Part shown: positions 7,670 to 17,276 of the stretch, piece after piece
Numbering within the stretch: position 1 is the stretch's first letter
How the letters are laid out: every line of letters starts with the position of its first letter
From: an uncultured Eggerthellaceae bacterium
Lineage (GTDB): Bacteria > Actinomycetota > Coriobacteriia > Coriobacteriales > Eggerthellaceae
Reading direction: 5' to 3'
Length of the DNA stretch: 64,000 nucleotides
NCBI GenBank assembly: GCA_944321455.1
Contig: CALULI010000002.1
Coordinates: 213,803 to 277,802, forward strand
Translations under genes and position numbers: made by a program
The notes under the pieces: model-generated
What the model was told of the DNA's origin: nothing
Database searches by the model: none
Seen by the model: the letters and a program-made list of their open reading frames with translations, nothing else

Positions 7670-9943
7670 TCACAGAAGACTTATAGGATCAATGTCGATA
7701 GCAACATTGACGTCTTCGATGGTTTTACGCTTACGGAAATACGGTGCCAAAACTTCATCAATTGATCCATCGTCAAGAGGCGCTTTCAGCAGAATATGGT
7801 AGCGCCACACCCCACGCAAGCGCGACAAAACACACGGGGTTGGTGCAAACAACTGCCAGGACTGCTTGTGCGCTTCACCAAGACACGCCTTGATTTCACG
7901 ATAGAGCGCATGACTTGCCTGCACTACGCTATCTTCTGATCTTCCCCACAGCAAAATGTTAGCAAGGCGAACATAGGGCGGATAGTTAAGATCTTTGCGC
8001 AGGTCCAGCTCATAACTTAAAAATGTATCGCGATCATAATGGGCAGCTGCACGGATGGATGTATCAGTTGCCTTATACGTTTGCACGATAACGTGACCTG
8101 CCAAATGAGCTCTGCCGCAGCGCCCCGCTACCTGCTCAATCAGATCAAAGGTGCGCTCGGAGCTGCGAAAATCAGGGAGGCAAAGCATGGTGTCAGCGTT
8201 GATAACGCCAACCAACGTCACATCATCAAAATCAAGACCCTTTGCAATCATCTGAGTGCCCAACAACACAGCCGCATCCGCTTGTGCAAAACGCTCAAGC
8301 AAACGCTGGTGATCACCTTTGTGAGAGGTGGTATCGGCATCCATGCGCACAATTTCGCAATCATGTCCTTCAAGAAGGTTGCACAGTTCGCTTTCCACCC
8401 GCTGCGTTCCCGCACCAAAACGGCGCAAGTAGGGGCTTCCGCATTCGGGGCATACCGCAGGAACAGGGCGCTCATAGCCGCAATGGTGGCACACTAATTT
8501 GGCACCCTTTTCGTGATAGGTCAGAGAGGTAGAACACGACGTACACATGGGTACATATCCGCACTCGCGGCAAAGCAAAAACTGTGCAAATCCACGCTGA
8601 TTAAGCAGCAATACCGCTTTTTCTTTGCGCTGTAGAGCCTGGAACAGTGCAGTCTGAAGAGTACGCGAAAACATACGGCGATTACCTGAACCAAATTCTT
8701 TGCCCATATCCACCACCGTAATGGGCGGCAAAGGCTTGCCGTTTGCACGTGAATTCATAACAGCCAATGACCAGTTAGGATTATAGCGGGCCTGATACAG
8801 TGCTTCGATAGAAGGCGTTGCCGAACCTAACACCAACGTGGCGTTTTGCTGTTCGACCATCCACTGAGCTACATCGCGCGAAACATAGCGGGGAGCCTGA
8901 TCCTGCTTATAGCTTGACTCGTGTTCTTCGTCGATGATAATCATGCCAATGTTGGCAAGCGGCGCAAACAAAGCACTGCGCGCACCTACCACAACGCGTG
9001 CCTCGCCTGAGCGAATCATATCCCACTGATCGAAACGCTCACCGTTACTCATCCGCGAATGAAGAACCGCAACGGTGTCTCCAAAACGTCCGCGAAAACG
9101 CGCAACTGTCTGAGGGGTCAAAGAAATTTCGGGAACCAAAACAATAGCGCTTCGTCCCTGCTGCAACACTGTTTCAATGGCACACAGATAGACTTCTGTT
9201 TTGCCTGAACCAGTAACACCATCAAGCAAAACAGTCTTACCGCTTTGCTGTTGATAGGCATGATTGATAGTTTCTAAGGCACGTGCCTGATCATCGGTTA
9301 ACGCGTGCCTGGTGCCCGTTGGCTTGAAAACATCACTGTGTACCGTATCCTGGCGCATGCGACGACGACGCTCTACCCGAATAACGCCCTTCTTTTCAAG
9401 TGCTGTCAGCACGGCATTGACTGATCCATACTCAGCCGTTAAATCTGCCACGCGCAAGTCGCCCGCCTTGAGCGCTTCAAGCACCGCTTTTTGTTTGACG
9501 GCAGTTTTGCGCGGTGTAAATTCATCAGCTTCAGGCAAGCGGGAAACCCAGCGGTCATCCACTTCATGCGTTGCAGGTTGCACAACCTCCCACGTTCGAT
9601 CAACGCGCACCATACGAGGCACGCCTCCAGGAGGAGTAAACAGGCGAACACATGAAGAAAGGGGCGCAATGTAGCGCTGCGCTAAAAAGCGAGCACAGCG
9701 TGCGCCTAAATCATTAAAGTACGAATGAGAAAGCACCTGCTGAATATCTTTGAGCGTAATGGATTTATCACACGCATTATCTTCGGCAATATCCATGACA
9801 AAACCCACGCACGCACGACGCCCAAAGGGCACCAAAACTGCACACCCGACAGCGCAATCATCAAGCCCATCAGGAATGCGATAGGAGTATTCCCTATCAA
9901 GCGATTGGGTTGGGATATCAAGAACAACCGAAGCGATGCGCAT
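7670..9943 (-). CDS. priA: Primosomal protein N' (PriA helicase)
   Basis: 757 residues, typical length. The N-terminal 3'-DNA-binding domain is followed by a superfamily 2 helicase. Motif I is GVTGSGKTEVYL, the DEAH-type motif II is DEEHESSYKQ, and motif III is LGSATPS. Two zinc-binding Cys clusters (CRECGYVPMCTSCS and CHHCGYERPVPAVCPECGS) interrupt the helicase. Motifs V-VI appear as LGTQMIAKGLDF and QVAGRCGR. It reloads the replisome at stalled forks. It starts five bases after the metK stop with no strong ribosome-binding site, implying translational coupling in a metK-priA operon. Confidence 0.97.
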   Translation of the reverse strand: MRIASVVLDIPTQSLDREYSYRIPDGLDDCAVGCAVLVPFGRRACVGFVMDIAEDNACDKSITLKDIQQVLSHSYFNDLGARCARFLAQRYIAPLSSCVRLFTPPGGVPRMVRVDRTWEVVQPATHEVDDRWVSRLPEADEFTPRKTAVKQKAVLEALKAGDLRVADLTAEYGSVNAVLTALEKKGVIRVERRRRMRQDTVHSDVFKPTGTRHALTDDQARALETINHAYQQQSGKTVLLDGVTGSGKTEVYLCAIETVLQQGRSAIVLVPEISLTPQTVARFRGRFGDTVAVLHSRMSNGERFDQWDMIRSGEARVVVGARSALFAPLANIGMIIIDEEHESSYKQDQAPRYVSRDVAQWMVEQQNATLVLGSATPSIEALYQARYNPNWSLAVMNSRANGKPLPPITVVDMGKEFGSGNRRMFSRTLQTALFQALQRKEKAVLLLNQRGFAQFLLCRECGYVPMCTSCSTSLTYHEKGAKLVCHHCGYERPVPAVCPECGSPYLRRFGAGTQRVESELCNLLEGHDCEIVRMDADTTSHKGDHQRLLERFAQADAAVLLGTQMIAKGLDFDDVTLVGVINADTMLCLPDFRSSERTFDLIEQVAGRCGRAHLAGHVIVQTYKATDTSIRAAAHYDRDTFLSYELDLRKDLNYPPYVRLANILLWGRSEDSVVQASHALYREIKACLGEAHKQSWQLFAPTPCVLSRLRGVWRYHILLKAPLDDGSIDEVLAPYFRKRKTIEDVNVAIDIDPISLL

Positions 9944-9948
9944 CGTAT

Positions 9949-11205
9949 TTAAGCCTGCTGAATGTAGGACTTCAGCTGATCAACGCGATCGGTGCGCTCC
10001 CAGCTAAATTCGGGAAGTTCACGACCAAAATGTCCGTAGTTGGAAGTCTTGCGATAAATGGGGCGACGAAGATCAAGATCCTCAATCAAAGCGGCAGGGC
10101 GAAGATCGAAGACATGGCGAACTGCCTGTTCAATTAAGGCTTCGTCAACTTTGTTGGTGCCAAACGTATCAACCATGAGCGACACCGGATGCGCCACACC
10201 AATAGCGTAGGCAATTTGCACTTCACAGCGGTCTGCTAAACCAGCAGCAACCACATTCTTGGCCACCCAGCGTGCAGCATACGCACCTGTGCGGTCCACC
10301 TTCGTGCAGTCCTTGCCCGAAAAAGCGCCACCGCCGTGACGACCCATACCACCATAGGTATCAACAATAATCTTGCGGCCCGTAAGGCCCGCGTCCCCCA
10401 TAGGACCACCCACCACAAAGCGACCTGTTGGGTTGATGAACAGCTCCGTATTGGTAATGTCAAAGCCTAAGTCATCCATCACTGGCTTGATAACCTGCTC
10501 AATAACATCAGCTTCAAGTTCTTGATGGGTAACCTCTTCGGCATGCTGCGTTGAGAGCACAATAGTTTCAATAGACTGCGGCTTGCCATCAACATAGCGC
10601 ACGCTTACCTGCGTTTTGCCATCGGGGCGCAGATACGGAATAAGTGCCTGCTTACGCACGTAGGCCAAGCGCTCAGCCAAGCGATGTGCTGCAAAAATAG
10701 GCAGCGGCATCAACGTCGGGGTTTCGTTGCAGGCATAACCAAACATCATGCCCTGATCCCCTGCACCTGTTTTGGAATAAACATCGTCATCAGTACCTGA
10801 TTGCGCTTCCCATGAGCAGTCAACACCCTGGGCAATATCAGGAGACTGTTCGTGAATAGCATTCAGCACACCACAGGTCGTGCCGTCAAAGCCATACTTT
10901 GCGCGGTCATACCCAATATCAAGCAGCACTTCGCGCACAATAGCAGGTACATCAACGTAGGCCTGGGTACGAATTTCGCCCGTTACCAAAATCAGGCCCG
11001 TTGTTGCCAGCGTCTCGCACGCACAGCGAACCGCCTGAGGATCAGCAGGCTGACCCGTTGGTGAAATATAACCCTGTTCTGCCAAAGCAATTTCTTTAGC
11101 CAAAACAGCATCTAAAATAGCATCAGAAATTTGGTCACATACCTTATCAGGATGACCTTCGGTAACTGATTCACTCGTAAAGACATATGAAGAAGATTCA
11201 GACAT
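9949..11205 (-). CDS. metK: S-adenosylmethionine synthetase
   Basis: 418 residues from ATG 11205 (AAGAAAGAG upstream), close to the usual 380-400 plus small insertions. Visible motifs are the N-terminal TEGHPDK (residues 15-21), the [15 protein letters not shown] loop, and [15 protein letters not shown] with the phosphate-binding Lys and Asp. It makes SAM from methionine and ATP, releasing pyrophosphate and phosphate. An in-frame extension upstream of 11205 has no ribosome-binding site and is not family-like. The leader to the divergent ATP-grasp gene is only about 130 bases and I see no SAM riboswitch. Confidence 0.97.
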   Translation of the reverse strand: MSESSSYVFTSESVTEGHPDKVCDQISDAILDAVLAKEIALAEQGYISPTGQPADPQAVRCACETLATTGLILVTGEIRTQAYVDVPAIVREVLLDIGYDRAKYGFDGTTCGVLNAIHEQSPDIAQGVDCSWEAQSGTDDDVYSKTGAGDQGMMFGYACNETPTLMPLPIFAAHRLAERLAYVRKQALIPYLRPDGKTQVSVRYVDGKPQSIETIVLSTQHAEEVTHQELEADVIEQVIKPVMDDLGFDITNTELFINPTGRFVVGGPMGDAGLTGRKIIVDTYGGMGRHGGGAFSGKDCTKVDRTGAYAARWVAKNVVAAGLADRCEVQIAYAIGVAHPVSLMVDTFGTNKVDEALIEQAVRHVFDLRPAALIEDLDLRRPIYRKTSNYGHFGRELPEFSWERTDRVDQLKSYIQQA

Positions 11206-11332
11206 GCGCCAACTCTTTCTTATGGTTTTAATGGTTGCAGATAATGTAGCATATCGCCTCCTTGGATAGCGACACACCAAGCAACACACAACCATGCTAC
11301 ACTTTTCCCATCACCTTGATGAAAGGATCCTT

Positions 11333-12703
11333 ATGCCAAGCAATAAAGCTTTGACTGACGAATATTTTGCCATCATGAATGACGAATGTGATGGGGATAT
11401 TACAGGACGTCGCGACGCATTTCATTACATGCAATCATCTACTGCTATTGTTAAAAAGCGCGTCGTGGCTTCGTCGTTTATTCCTCGCCTGTTCAACGAT
11501 CAGTCATGGCAGGCGTTTAAGACCATCGCTGAAACCACCCACACAATTCTGTGCAAGGTTATTACCGAATATCTCAACAACCCAGCATATCGATCGGTCT
11601 TTGACTTTGATGATCGTCTTAAAGAATTAATCCTGCTTCCGCGCGGCTATGATGCCATCCTCCCCTTCGCACGCATTGATGTGTTCCTAAACGAAGAAAC
11701 GCTTGAATGCGGTTTTTGCGAATTCAACGGCGACGGATCGGCGGGCACGAACGAAAATCGCGAAATTACCAACAGTATTATCAATTCGCAAACCTATACC
11801 CGCTTTGCCCAGCGCCACAATGTTGAGCCTTGTGAGTTGTTTGCGTCCTGGGTCAATGAATTTATTGCCATCTATAACACATATAACCACCGCGTTGAAA
11901 ATCCGCGTTTTGCCATTTGTGACTATCTTGAATGTGGTGTGGTTGATGAATTCAAGGTGTTTAGCACCTACTTCAAAGAGCTTGGCTACGAATGTGTGGT
12001 CTGCGATGTGCGCGATCTTCGCTTTGACGGCACGGTTCTGCGCACCAAGGATGGACTTGAAATTAATGCCATCTGGCGCAGAAGCGTCACGAACGATGTT
12101 ATTGATCACTGGGATGAGTCGCAGGATTTAATTGAGGCATTGCGCCATGAAGCGGTTGCACTTATTGGTAGCTTTGCAGGCCACCTTGTTCACGACAAGC
12201 AAATTTTCGAAGCACTGCGTCACCCGCAAACCCAACAGATTTTGACGGCAGAAGAAAATGCTTTTGTTGAGCGCCACGTACCTAAATCCTATTTTCTGGA
12301 TAGTAACGATATTGATATTGCCCGCGTTAAAGCCCAGAAGGATTCCTGGATTATTAAACCTACCGACAACTATGGCGCAAAGGATGTCTATGCGGGCGTA
12401 TTTCAAACCCAAGAAGAATGGGAAGAATTGGTTGATCGCTTTGCAAACAGCGTAAGTGGACAGCCTTTTATTGTTCAAACGTTTATCACGCCGTACCAAA
12501 CCCGCACATTAGCACCCGATACTGATATTGATAGCTTACGTGATAGCGAAGTAGACACCCAAGGAGTTCCCTACAACAACCTCAGTGGTCTTTATCTGTA
12601 CAACGGACACTTTAAAGGAATCTTTTCGCGATTAGGACCCTACCCTGTTATCAGTAAACAGCACAAAGGCATGACCGCGGCCACCCTCCACGTATGCGAA
12701 TAG
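11333..12703 (+). CDS. Glutathionylspermidine-synthase-like ATP-grasp protein
   Basis: 456 residues from ATG 11333, which follows GAAAGGA. The sequence resembles the circularly permuted ATP-grasp/GSPS family. It has CEFNGDGSAGTNEN (about residues 124-137), a central nucleotide-binding-like domain (VVCDVRDLRFDG), and WIIKPTDNYGAKDVYAG, where the Lys is expected to bind ATP phosphates, followed by a QTFITPYQT strand. Family members join a carboxylate to an amine using ATP; examples are glutathionylspermidine synthase and peptide ligases. The real substrate is unknown. No amidase domain is present. It is followed 39 bases later by a TIGR01906 membrane protein and lies divergent from metK. Confidence 0.72.
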   Translation: MPSNKALTDEYFAIMNDECDGDITGRRDAFHYMQSSTAIVKKRVVASSFIPRLFNDQSWQAFKTIAETTHTILCKVITEYLNNPAYRSVFDFDDRLKELILLPRGYDAILPFARIDVFLNEETLECGFCEFNGDGSAGTNENREITNSIINSQTYTRFAQRHNVEPCELFASWVNEFIAIYNTYNHRVENPRFAICDYLECGVVDEFKVFSTYFKELGYECVVCDVRDLRFDGTVLRTKDGLEINAIWRRSVTNDVIDHWDESQDLIEALRHEAVALIGSFAGHLVHDKQIFEALRHPQTQQILTAEENAFVERHVPKSYFLDSNDIDIARVKAQKDSWIIKPTDNYGAKDVYAGVFQTQEEWEELVDRFANSVSGQPFIVQTFITPYQTRTLAPDTDIDSLRDSEVDTQGVPYNNLSGLYLYNGHFKGIFSRLGPYPVISKQHKGMTAATLHVCE

Positions 12704-12742
12704 GTACCGTTTGCCCTACAGCATGAAGAAAGATTAAGCGCT

Positions 12743-13540
12743 ATGGTTAACCATCTTGTCCGCATACTAATAAGCATTGCCACCACCCTTGCTCTTGCCT
12801 ATAGCATATTTGGCGTAGGGTTTTTGGTATGCACATCCCCTAGCGCCACCAACATGATAGGAAGCACCTTTTCAGGTTGGGAACACAGCGTCTTTCCCGA
12901 AGAAGACATGGCCGCCATTGCCGAATCTGTTCGCTCGTTTGCCATTGATGGAACCGATTCAGAACAGCTGTACAACCAGGTAACCACCGCAATTGAAGAA
13001 AACTACCCTGCTTTGGCAGACGTGTTTAATCAGGGATACGTTGATACATCTGAATCAGAAGCGCTGAGTGCCATCACAGGATCTGACAGCTTAGCTGATT
13101 TGGAAGAGGAGTATTCATTTCCCCAGTCAGCGCTTTCACATCTTGCTGACTGCACGCCCCTTTTCACAACGGTCACCATATCAATTGGCGTTGTCTGCGG
13201 AGCAGCCATAATCGGTCTTATTGTCATTGGTATTTTTTGGGGTCGCCGTGACGTTGGCAAGGTTATGATAGGCGCCTCAAGCCTGCTTATTGTTCTGCTT
13301 TTTGCCTTGGGCATTTGGGCGATTGTTGATTTCAATTCACTCTTTACCTTTATGCACCTTGCCCTGTTCCCACAAGGCAATTGGACCTTCCCTGCAGATT
13401 CGTTGCTTATTCGCTTATTCCCCGAAGCCTTCTGGCTCATGATGGCGGTGCTGTGGCTTGCAATCAGCATTGCAACGGCCCTTATTGTGGGGCTTGCAGG
13501 CCGCATAATAGGTTTCGGCGCCCGAAGACGCCGAAAGTAA
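12743..13540 (+). CDS. TIGR01906 (DUF1461) integral membrane protein
   Basis: 265 residues with a signal-anchor-like N-terminal hydrophobic segment (about 8-30), an acidic extracytoplasmic loop of about 110 residues and three further membrane segments. The conserved family signature, FMHLALFPQGNWTFPADS followed by LFPEAFW, is present near residues 200-230. Family function is unknown. It is 39 bases downstream of the ATP-grasp gene and probably co-transcribed. The downstream gene is convergent. The long acidic loop between segments one and two is the least conserved part. Confidence 0.8.
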   Translation: MVNHLVRILISIATTLALAYSIFGVGFLVCTSPSATNMIGSTFSGWEHSVFPEEDMAAIAESVRSFAIDGTDSEQLYNQVTTAIEENYPALADVFNQGYVDTSESEALSAITGSDSLADLEEEYSFPQSALSHLADCTPLFTTVTISIGVVCGAAIIGLIVIGIFWGRRDVGKVMIGASSLLIVLLFALGIWAIVDFNSLFTFMHLALFPQGNWTFPADSLLIRLFPEAFWLMMAVLWLAISIATALIVGLAGRIIGFGARRRRK

Positions 13541-13581
13541 ACAATCATCTTATGAAATTAACTGAGCACCAGCACGTTTCC

Positions 13582-14025
13582 CTATGCTAAGCGCTTGCCT
13601 ACTTCTTGTGCGGCAAAGGCTTTATCAAAGTTGCCGCCCGTGCGCTTCGTAAGTTCGCCCATCACGCGACCCATATCCTTTTTTGTAGTAGCACCAATTT
13701 CGGCAACAACGGTATCAATCAAAGCTAGAAGTTCATCTCCTGCTAACTGCTTGGGCAAATAGCCCTCCAGAATTGCAACCTGTTCGGTCAAGCGATCAGT
13801 GCGCTCTTGGTCATTGCCTGCCTTGATAGAGCCATCGAGTGTTTCTTTGGTCTGCTTGATGGTGCGCTTAAGCATGGCATCAACGTCGCTGGTTTCAATT
13901 TCTCTGCGTTCGTTAACTTCGATGTTCTTCAGTTCGCCATGAACCATACGCAAAATGCTCAAACGATTTTTATCCTTTGCCTTCATGGCGTTTTTAATTT
14001 CATCTAACAGCTCTTGATATTCCAC
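13582..14025 (-). CDS. GatB/YqeY domain protein
   Basis: 147 residues, the usual size of YqeY. The protein is a helical bundle matching the GatB tail domain, with a middle segment RLTEQVAILEGYLPKQL and a C-terminal KDMGRVMGELTKR stretch typical of the family. In GatB this fold helps tRNA-dependent amidation; the free-standing protein is thought to bind tRNA, but its role is unproven. GTG at 14025 is preferred because AAGGAGAT precedes it by three bases. It is a single-gene unit convergent with the TIGR01906 gene. Confidence 0.88.
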   Translation of the reverse strand: MEYQELLDEIKNAMKAKDKNRLSILRMVHGELKNIEVNERREIETSDVDAMLKRTIKQTKETLDGSIKAGNDQERTDRLTEQVAILEGYLPKQLAGDELLALIDTVVAEIGATTKKDMGRVMGELTKRTGGNFDKAFAAQEVGKRLA

Positions 14026-14228
14026 GGTATCTCCTTTTCAAACCTACGGTTTATTCCTGCACTTATTCTTACAAGTAGTCTTGCGTTCAACCCTTCGTAA
14101 ACCCTGCATTTATGATGGTGATAGGGCTGGTATTTCTTGAAGCGCAACGGCAATTGTCTTATAACAGATACTGCCGCGCTAGGCGCTGTTCGTATCCCTT
14201 GCGCGACTTTTGTCGAGAAAGGAGATAT

Positions 14229-15605
14229 GTGAACTTCGCCGAGCGTTGGACGGCTACCTTTGATAAACCGATCCCTAACATGCTATTGCGCTGCATCATC
14301 ATGATAACAGGGCTTGGCTTTGTTGCCTTTGCTGTTGCTCTTTCACGTGCGACAGGACTAGGCACTTCACCCATCTCTTGCGTGCCTGCAGTCCTCAGTT
14401 ATATTACGCCTTACACCATTGGCGCTATAACCTTTTTCATGAATCTTATATTTATTGCGCTCCAAGTTGTGCTTCTACGCAGAGACTTCAAGATTGTGCA
14501 GCTGCTCCAAATTGCCTTTGTTGGTCTGTTTTCACTTATGATCGACCTCTTTGTTCCGCTTTGTCATGTGTTTCCTATGGACAACTACGCCTGGCAGCTT
14601 TTCTTCACCCTTATCAGCATCATATGTACAGCTTTTGGTGTATTCCTTGAAGTCAAAGCTTCTCTTATTTGCCTACCAGGTGAAGGTGTTGTTGTTGCCA
14701 TTTCGCGCGTTACCCATATTGAATTTCCAAAATGCAAAATTTCTTTTGACACATCATTGGTTGTCATCGGCACGGTTATTTCTCTTATTGCCATGGGAGC
14801 ACTCAACGGTGTTCGTGAGGGCACTGTTGTCTCAGCACTGACGGTTGGGCTGTTTGTTAAGCTCTTCAATAAGATATTTCCTCACTTTGAGCGTTTTGCA
14901 CCCTTGGCTGGCCACCTTTCTCTTATGCCTACTTCCGAGCCTGAACCGCAAAGTGCTACTGAGGCTGATACCGCCGCACCAAAACCTTTGGTTATCACTA
15001 TTTCACGTCAATATGGTTCAGGTGGTCGTGAGATAGCGCATCTTGTGGGAGATATGCTCAACATCAGAGTCTATGACCGCACGCTCATTCGTCTGACCGC
15101 CGAAGAATCTGGCTTGACCACTGATTTTGTACGTAAAAACGAAGAGGACATTCGCCGCGGTATTCTCTATAACTTGTATTCACAAAATTACGCCTACATC
15201 GGTGCCACACCATCTGAGACCGATTCGCTTTTCTTGGCACAGGCACGAACCATTACCCGTTTAGCAGACCACGAAAGCTGTGTATTGGTGGGACGTAATG
15301 CAAACTTCATCCTGGCCAATCGCGAAAACTGCTTCAATGTCTTTATTCATGCTCCGCTTGAAAACCGCATTGAGCGCGTCATGAAGCGCGACAATCTTGC
15401 CTCACGTGAAGAAGCCATCAGCACCATTGAACGCATTGATCATGAACGCCAAAACAATGCGCGCACCTATACCAACAAGGAGTGGGGCCATATTACCGAC
15501 TATCACTTAAGCGTGGATAGCTCACTGCTTGCTCCTGAAGAAACAGCAGCACTCATTGTTGACGTTGCCCTTGAAGCAACAAAACAGCACAGCCCTCAGG
15601 CTTAG
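14229..15605 (+). CDS. YczE/YitT-like membrane protein fused to cytidylate kinase-like domain
   Basis: 458 residues from GTG 14229, chosen because AAAGGAG lies five bases upstream; longer in-frame starts lack a site. Residues about 15-210 contain five or so membrane segments of the YczE/DUF6198 type, including GLGTSPISCVPAVLSY and CLPGEGVVVAISRV. A linker of about 30 residues leads to a soluble cytidylate-kinase-like domain (PF13189 type) at about 253-458, with the nucleotide loop ISRQYGSGGREIA, then CVLVGRNANFILANRENC and a RIERVMKRDNL lid-like region. Canonical Cmk phosphorylates CMP; the substrate of this family is not established. The fusion puts the kinase on the cytoplasmic membrane. 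Confidence 0.82.
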   Translation: MNFAERWTATFDKPIPNMLLRCIIMITGLGFVAFAVALSRATGLGTSPISCVPAVLSYITPYTIGAITFFMNLIFIALQVVLLRRDFKIVQLLQIAFVGLFSLMIDLFVPLCHVFPMDNYAWQLFFTLISIICTAFGVFLEVKASLICLPGEGVVVAISRVTHIEFPKCKISFDTSLVVIGTVISLIAMGALNGVREGTVVSALTVGLFVKLFNKIFPHFERFAPLAGHLSLMPTSEPEPQSATEADTAAPKPLVITISRQYGSGGREIAHLVGDMLNIRVYDRTLIRLTAEESGLTTDFVRKNEEDIRRGILYNLYSQNYAYIGATPSETDSLFLAQARTITRLADHESCVLVGRNANFILANRENCFNVFIHAPLENRIERVMKRDNLASREEAISTIERIDHERQNNARTYTNKEWGHITDYHLSVDSSLLAPEETAALIVDVALEATKQHSPQA

Positions 15606-15676
15606 CCCACGAAACAGATAAATGTCGTAATAAAATGTCGTATCATAAAGCCCATACCCTACAGGAAGGATTATTT

Positions 15677-17179
15677 ATGGCATCTGCTGATTCATCAAGA
15701 CCCGTACGTGTGCGCTTTGCTCCATCTCCAACTGGAGAACTTCACATTGGTGGTGCACGCACTGCTATTTATAACTGGGCTTTTGCTCGTTCTCATGGTG
15801 GATCTTTTATCCTTCGCATTGAAGACACTGACCCTGAACGCTCCACGGAAGAAAACAAGCAGGTCATTTTGCGTTCCATGAAGTGGCTTGGCCTTGATTG
15901 GGACGAAGGCCCTGAAAAGGGTGGCAACTTTGGTCCCTACCTTCAGACTGAGCGTTTTAACACCTATACCGATGCGCTTGAACAGCTCAAGAAAGCAGAT
16001 GCAGTATATCCCTGCTTCTGCACCAAAGAAGAACTTGACGCCAAACGTGCTCAGGCAGAAAGCAGCGAAGGCGGCTATTCAGGCTATGACCGCACGTGTC
16101 GCAGCTTGTCAAAAGAAGAAGCGCAGGCACGCATTGATGCAGGTGAGCCTCACGTATGGCGCCTTAAGGTTCCTGAAAACCACGGCCCTATCGAATTTGA
16201 GGATGCGGTTTATGGCCATATGAGCTTTCCAATTGATGTTATGGACGACATGATTTTGGTCCGCAGTGACGGCACTCCAACCTACAACTTTGCCGTCGTT
16301 TGCGATGACACCAACATGGAAATCACCCATGTTATCCGCGGCGATGACCACCTGTCTAACACGCCACGCCAGATTCTCATTTACGAGGCACTTGGCAAGC
16401 CCGTTCCTACCTTTGCGCATCTGTCGATGATTTTGGGTGCAGACGGCCGCAAACTCTCAAAGCGCCGCAATGCTACTTCGGTTGAAGAATACGCCAAAAA
16501 GGGCTATCTCCCTGATGCGTTGGTTAACTTCTTGGCGCTGCTTGGTTGGTCACTTGATGGCGAAACCACCATCATCGACCGCAACACCTTGTGCTCTCAT
16601 TTTGATCTTGATCGCATCACGAAAAAGGATGCTATCTTTGACGAAACCAAGCTTGAATGGATGAATGGATCCTACATTCAAACCATGGGTGCAAGCGCCT
16701 GGGTAGATGCCGTTGAGCCCTTCTTGGTAGAAGCTGGCTTGTGCACCGCTGAAGATATTTCAGAAAATCGCAGCTGGTTTGAAGCGCTCTATCCACTGGT
16801 TGCCGAACGCTCAAAGCTCTTGGGTGATGCTGTTGAAAAGCTTTCCTTCATCTTTGATGGCCCTACCGTTCACCTGGACGAAAAATCAGTCAATAAAGTA
16901 CTGAAAAAGGAAGGCAGCCGCGCTGACGAAGTACTGCGTGCAGTTCGCGACATCTTGGCTGATACCTCCATTGCGTGGGAGTGTGACCCACTGCAAGATA
17001 CCTGCCGTACCCTTACGGAGACGCTTGATCTGAAGGCAAAGTTTATCTTCCAGCCTATCCGTGTTGCCGTAACTGGTTCGCAGGTTTCTCCTCCCCTGTT
17101 TGAAAGCATTGAGTTGATGAAGCGTGAAGACGTGGTAGCACGCATTGACTACACGCTCCATGAAGTCTTTGGTGACTAA
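15677..17179 (+). CDS. gltX: Glutamyl-tRNA synthetase
   Basis: 500 residues from ATG 15677 (AGGAAGGA upstream). It is a class I synthetase with the HIGH-equivalent HIGG at residues 23-26 after APSPTGEL and the KMSKS-equivalent KLSKR at about 259-263. The C-terminal anticodon-binding helical domain has full length. It charges tRNA-Glu, and may also charge tRNA-Gln for later amidation if GatCAB is used; no GlnRS or gat genes are visible here. The stop is followed by the tandem repeat at 17192. Confidence 0.97.
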   Translation: MASADSSRPVRVRFAPSPTGELHIGGARTAIYNWAFARSHGGSFILRIEDTDPERSTEENKQVILRSMKWLGLDWDEGPEKGGNFGPYLQTERFNTYTDALEQLKKADAVYPCFCTKEELDAKRAQAESSEGGYSGYDRTCRSLSKEEAQARIDAGEPHVWRLKVPENHGPIEFEDAVYGHMSFPIDVMDDMILVRSDGTPTYNFAVVCDDTNMEITHVIRGDDHLSNTPRQILIYEALGKPVPTFAHLSMILGADGRKLSKRRNATSVEEYAKKGYLPDALVNFLALLGWSLDGETTIIDRNTLCSHFDLDRITKKDAIFDETKLEWMNGSYIQTMGASAWVDAVEPFLVEAGLCTAEDISENRSWFEALYPLVAERSKLLGDAVEKLSFIFDGPTVHLDEKSVNKVLKKEGSRADEVLRAVRDILADTSIAWECDPLQDTCRTLTETLDLKAKFIFQPIRVAVTGSQVSPPLFESIELMKREDVVARIDYTLHEVFGD

Positions 17180-17191
17180 GAATAGTGGCAG

Positions 17192-17276
17192 CTGAAGCAT
17201 TCATTACGAGAAACGTTGATGACTGAAACACTCGCAACCAGAAACATTGGTAACTGAGGCATTCGTGACGGAGGAA
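17192..17276. repeat. Degenerate tandem repeat, period 31
   Basis: Units start at 17192, 17223 and 17254, each beginning CTGA followed by R-C-A-Y-T-C-like bases. The first two are 31 bases long and the third runs into the next gene. The repeat bridges gltX and the ferredoxin-like gene and overlaps its candidate start codons. Confidence 0.6.

Noticed and set aside
11206..11332. Possible SAM riboswitch upstream of metK
   Set aside because: The leader is only about 130 bases shared with a divergent gene and I found none of the conserved SAM-I stems or a terminator before metK.
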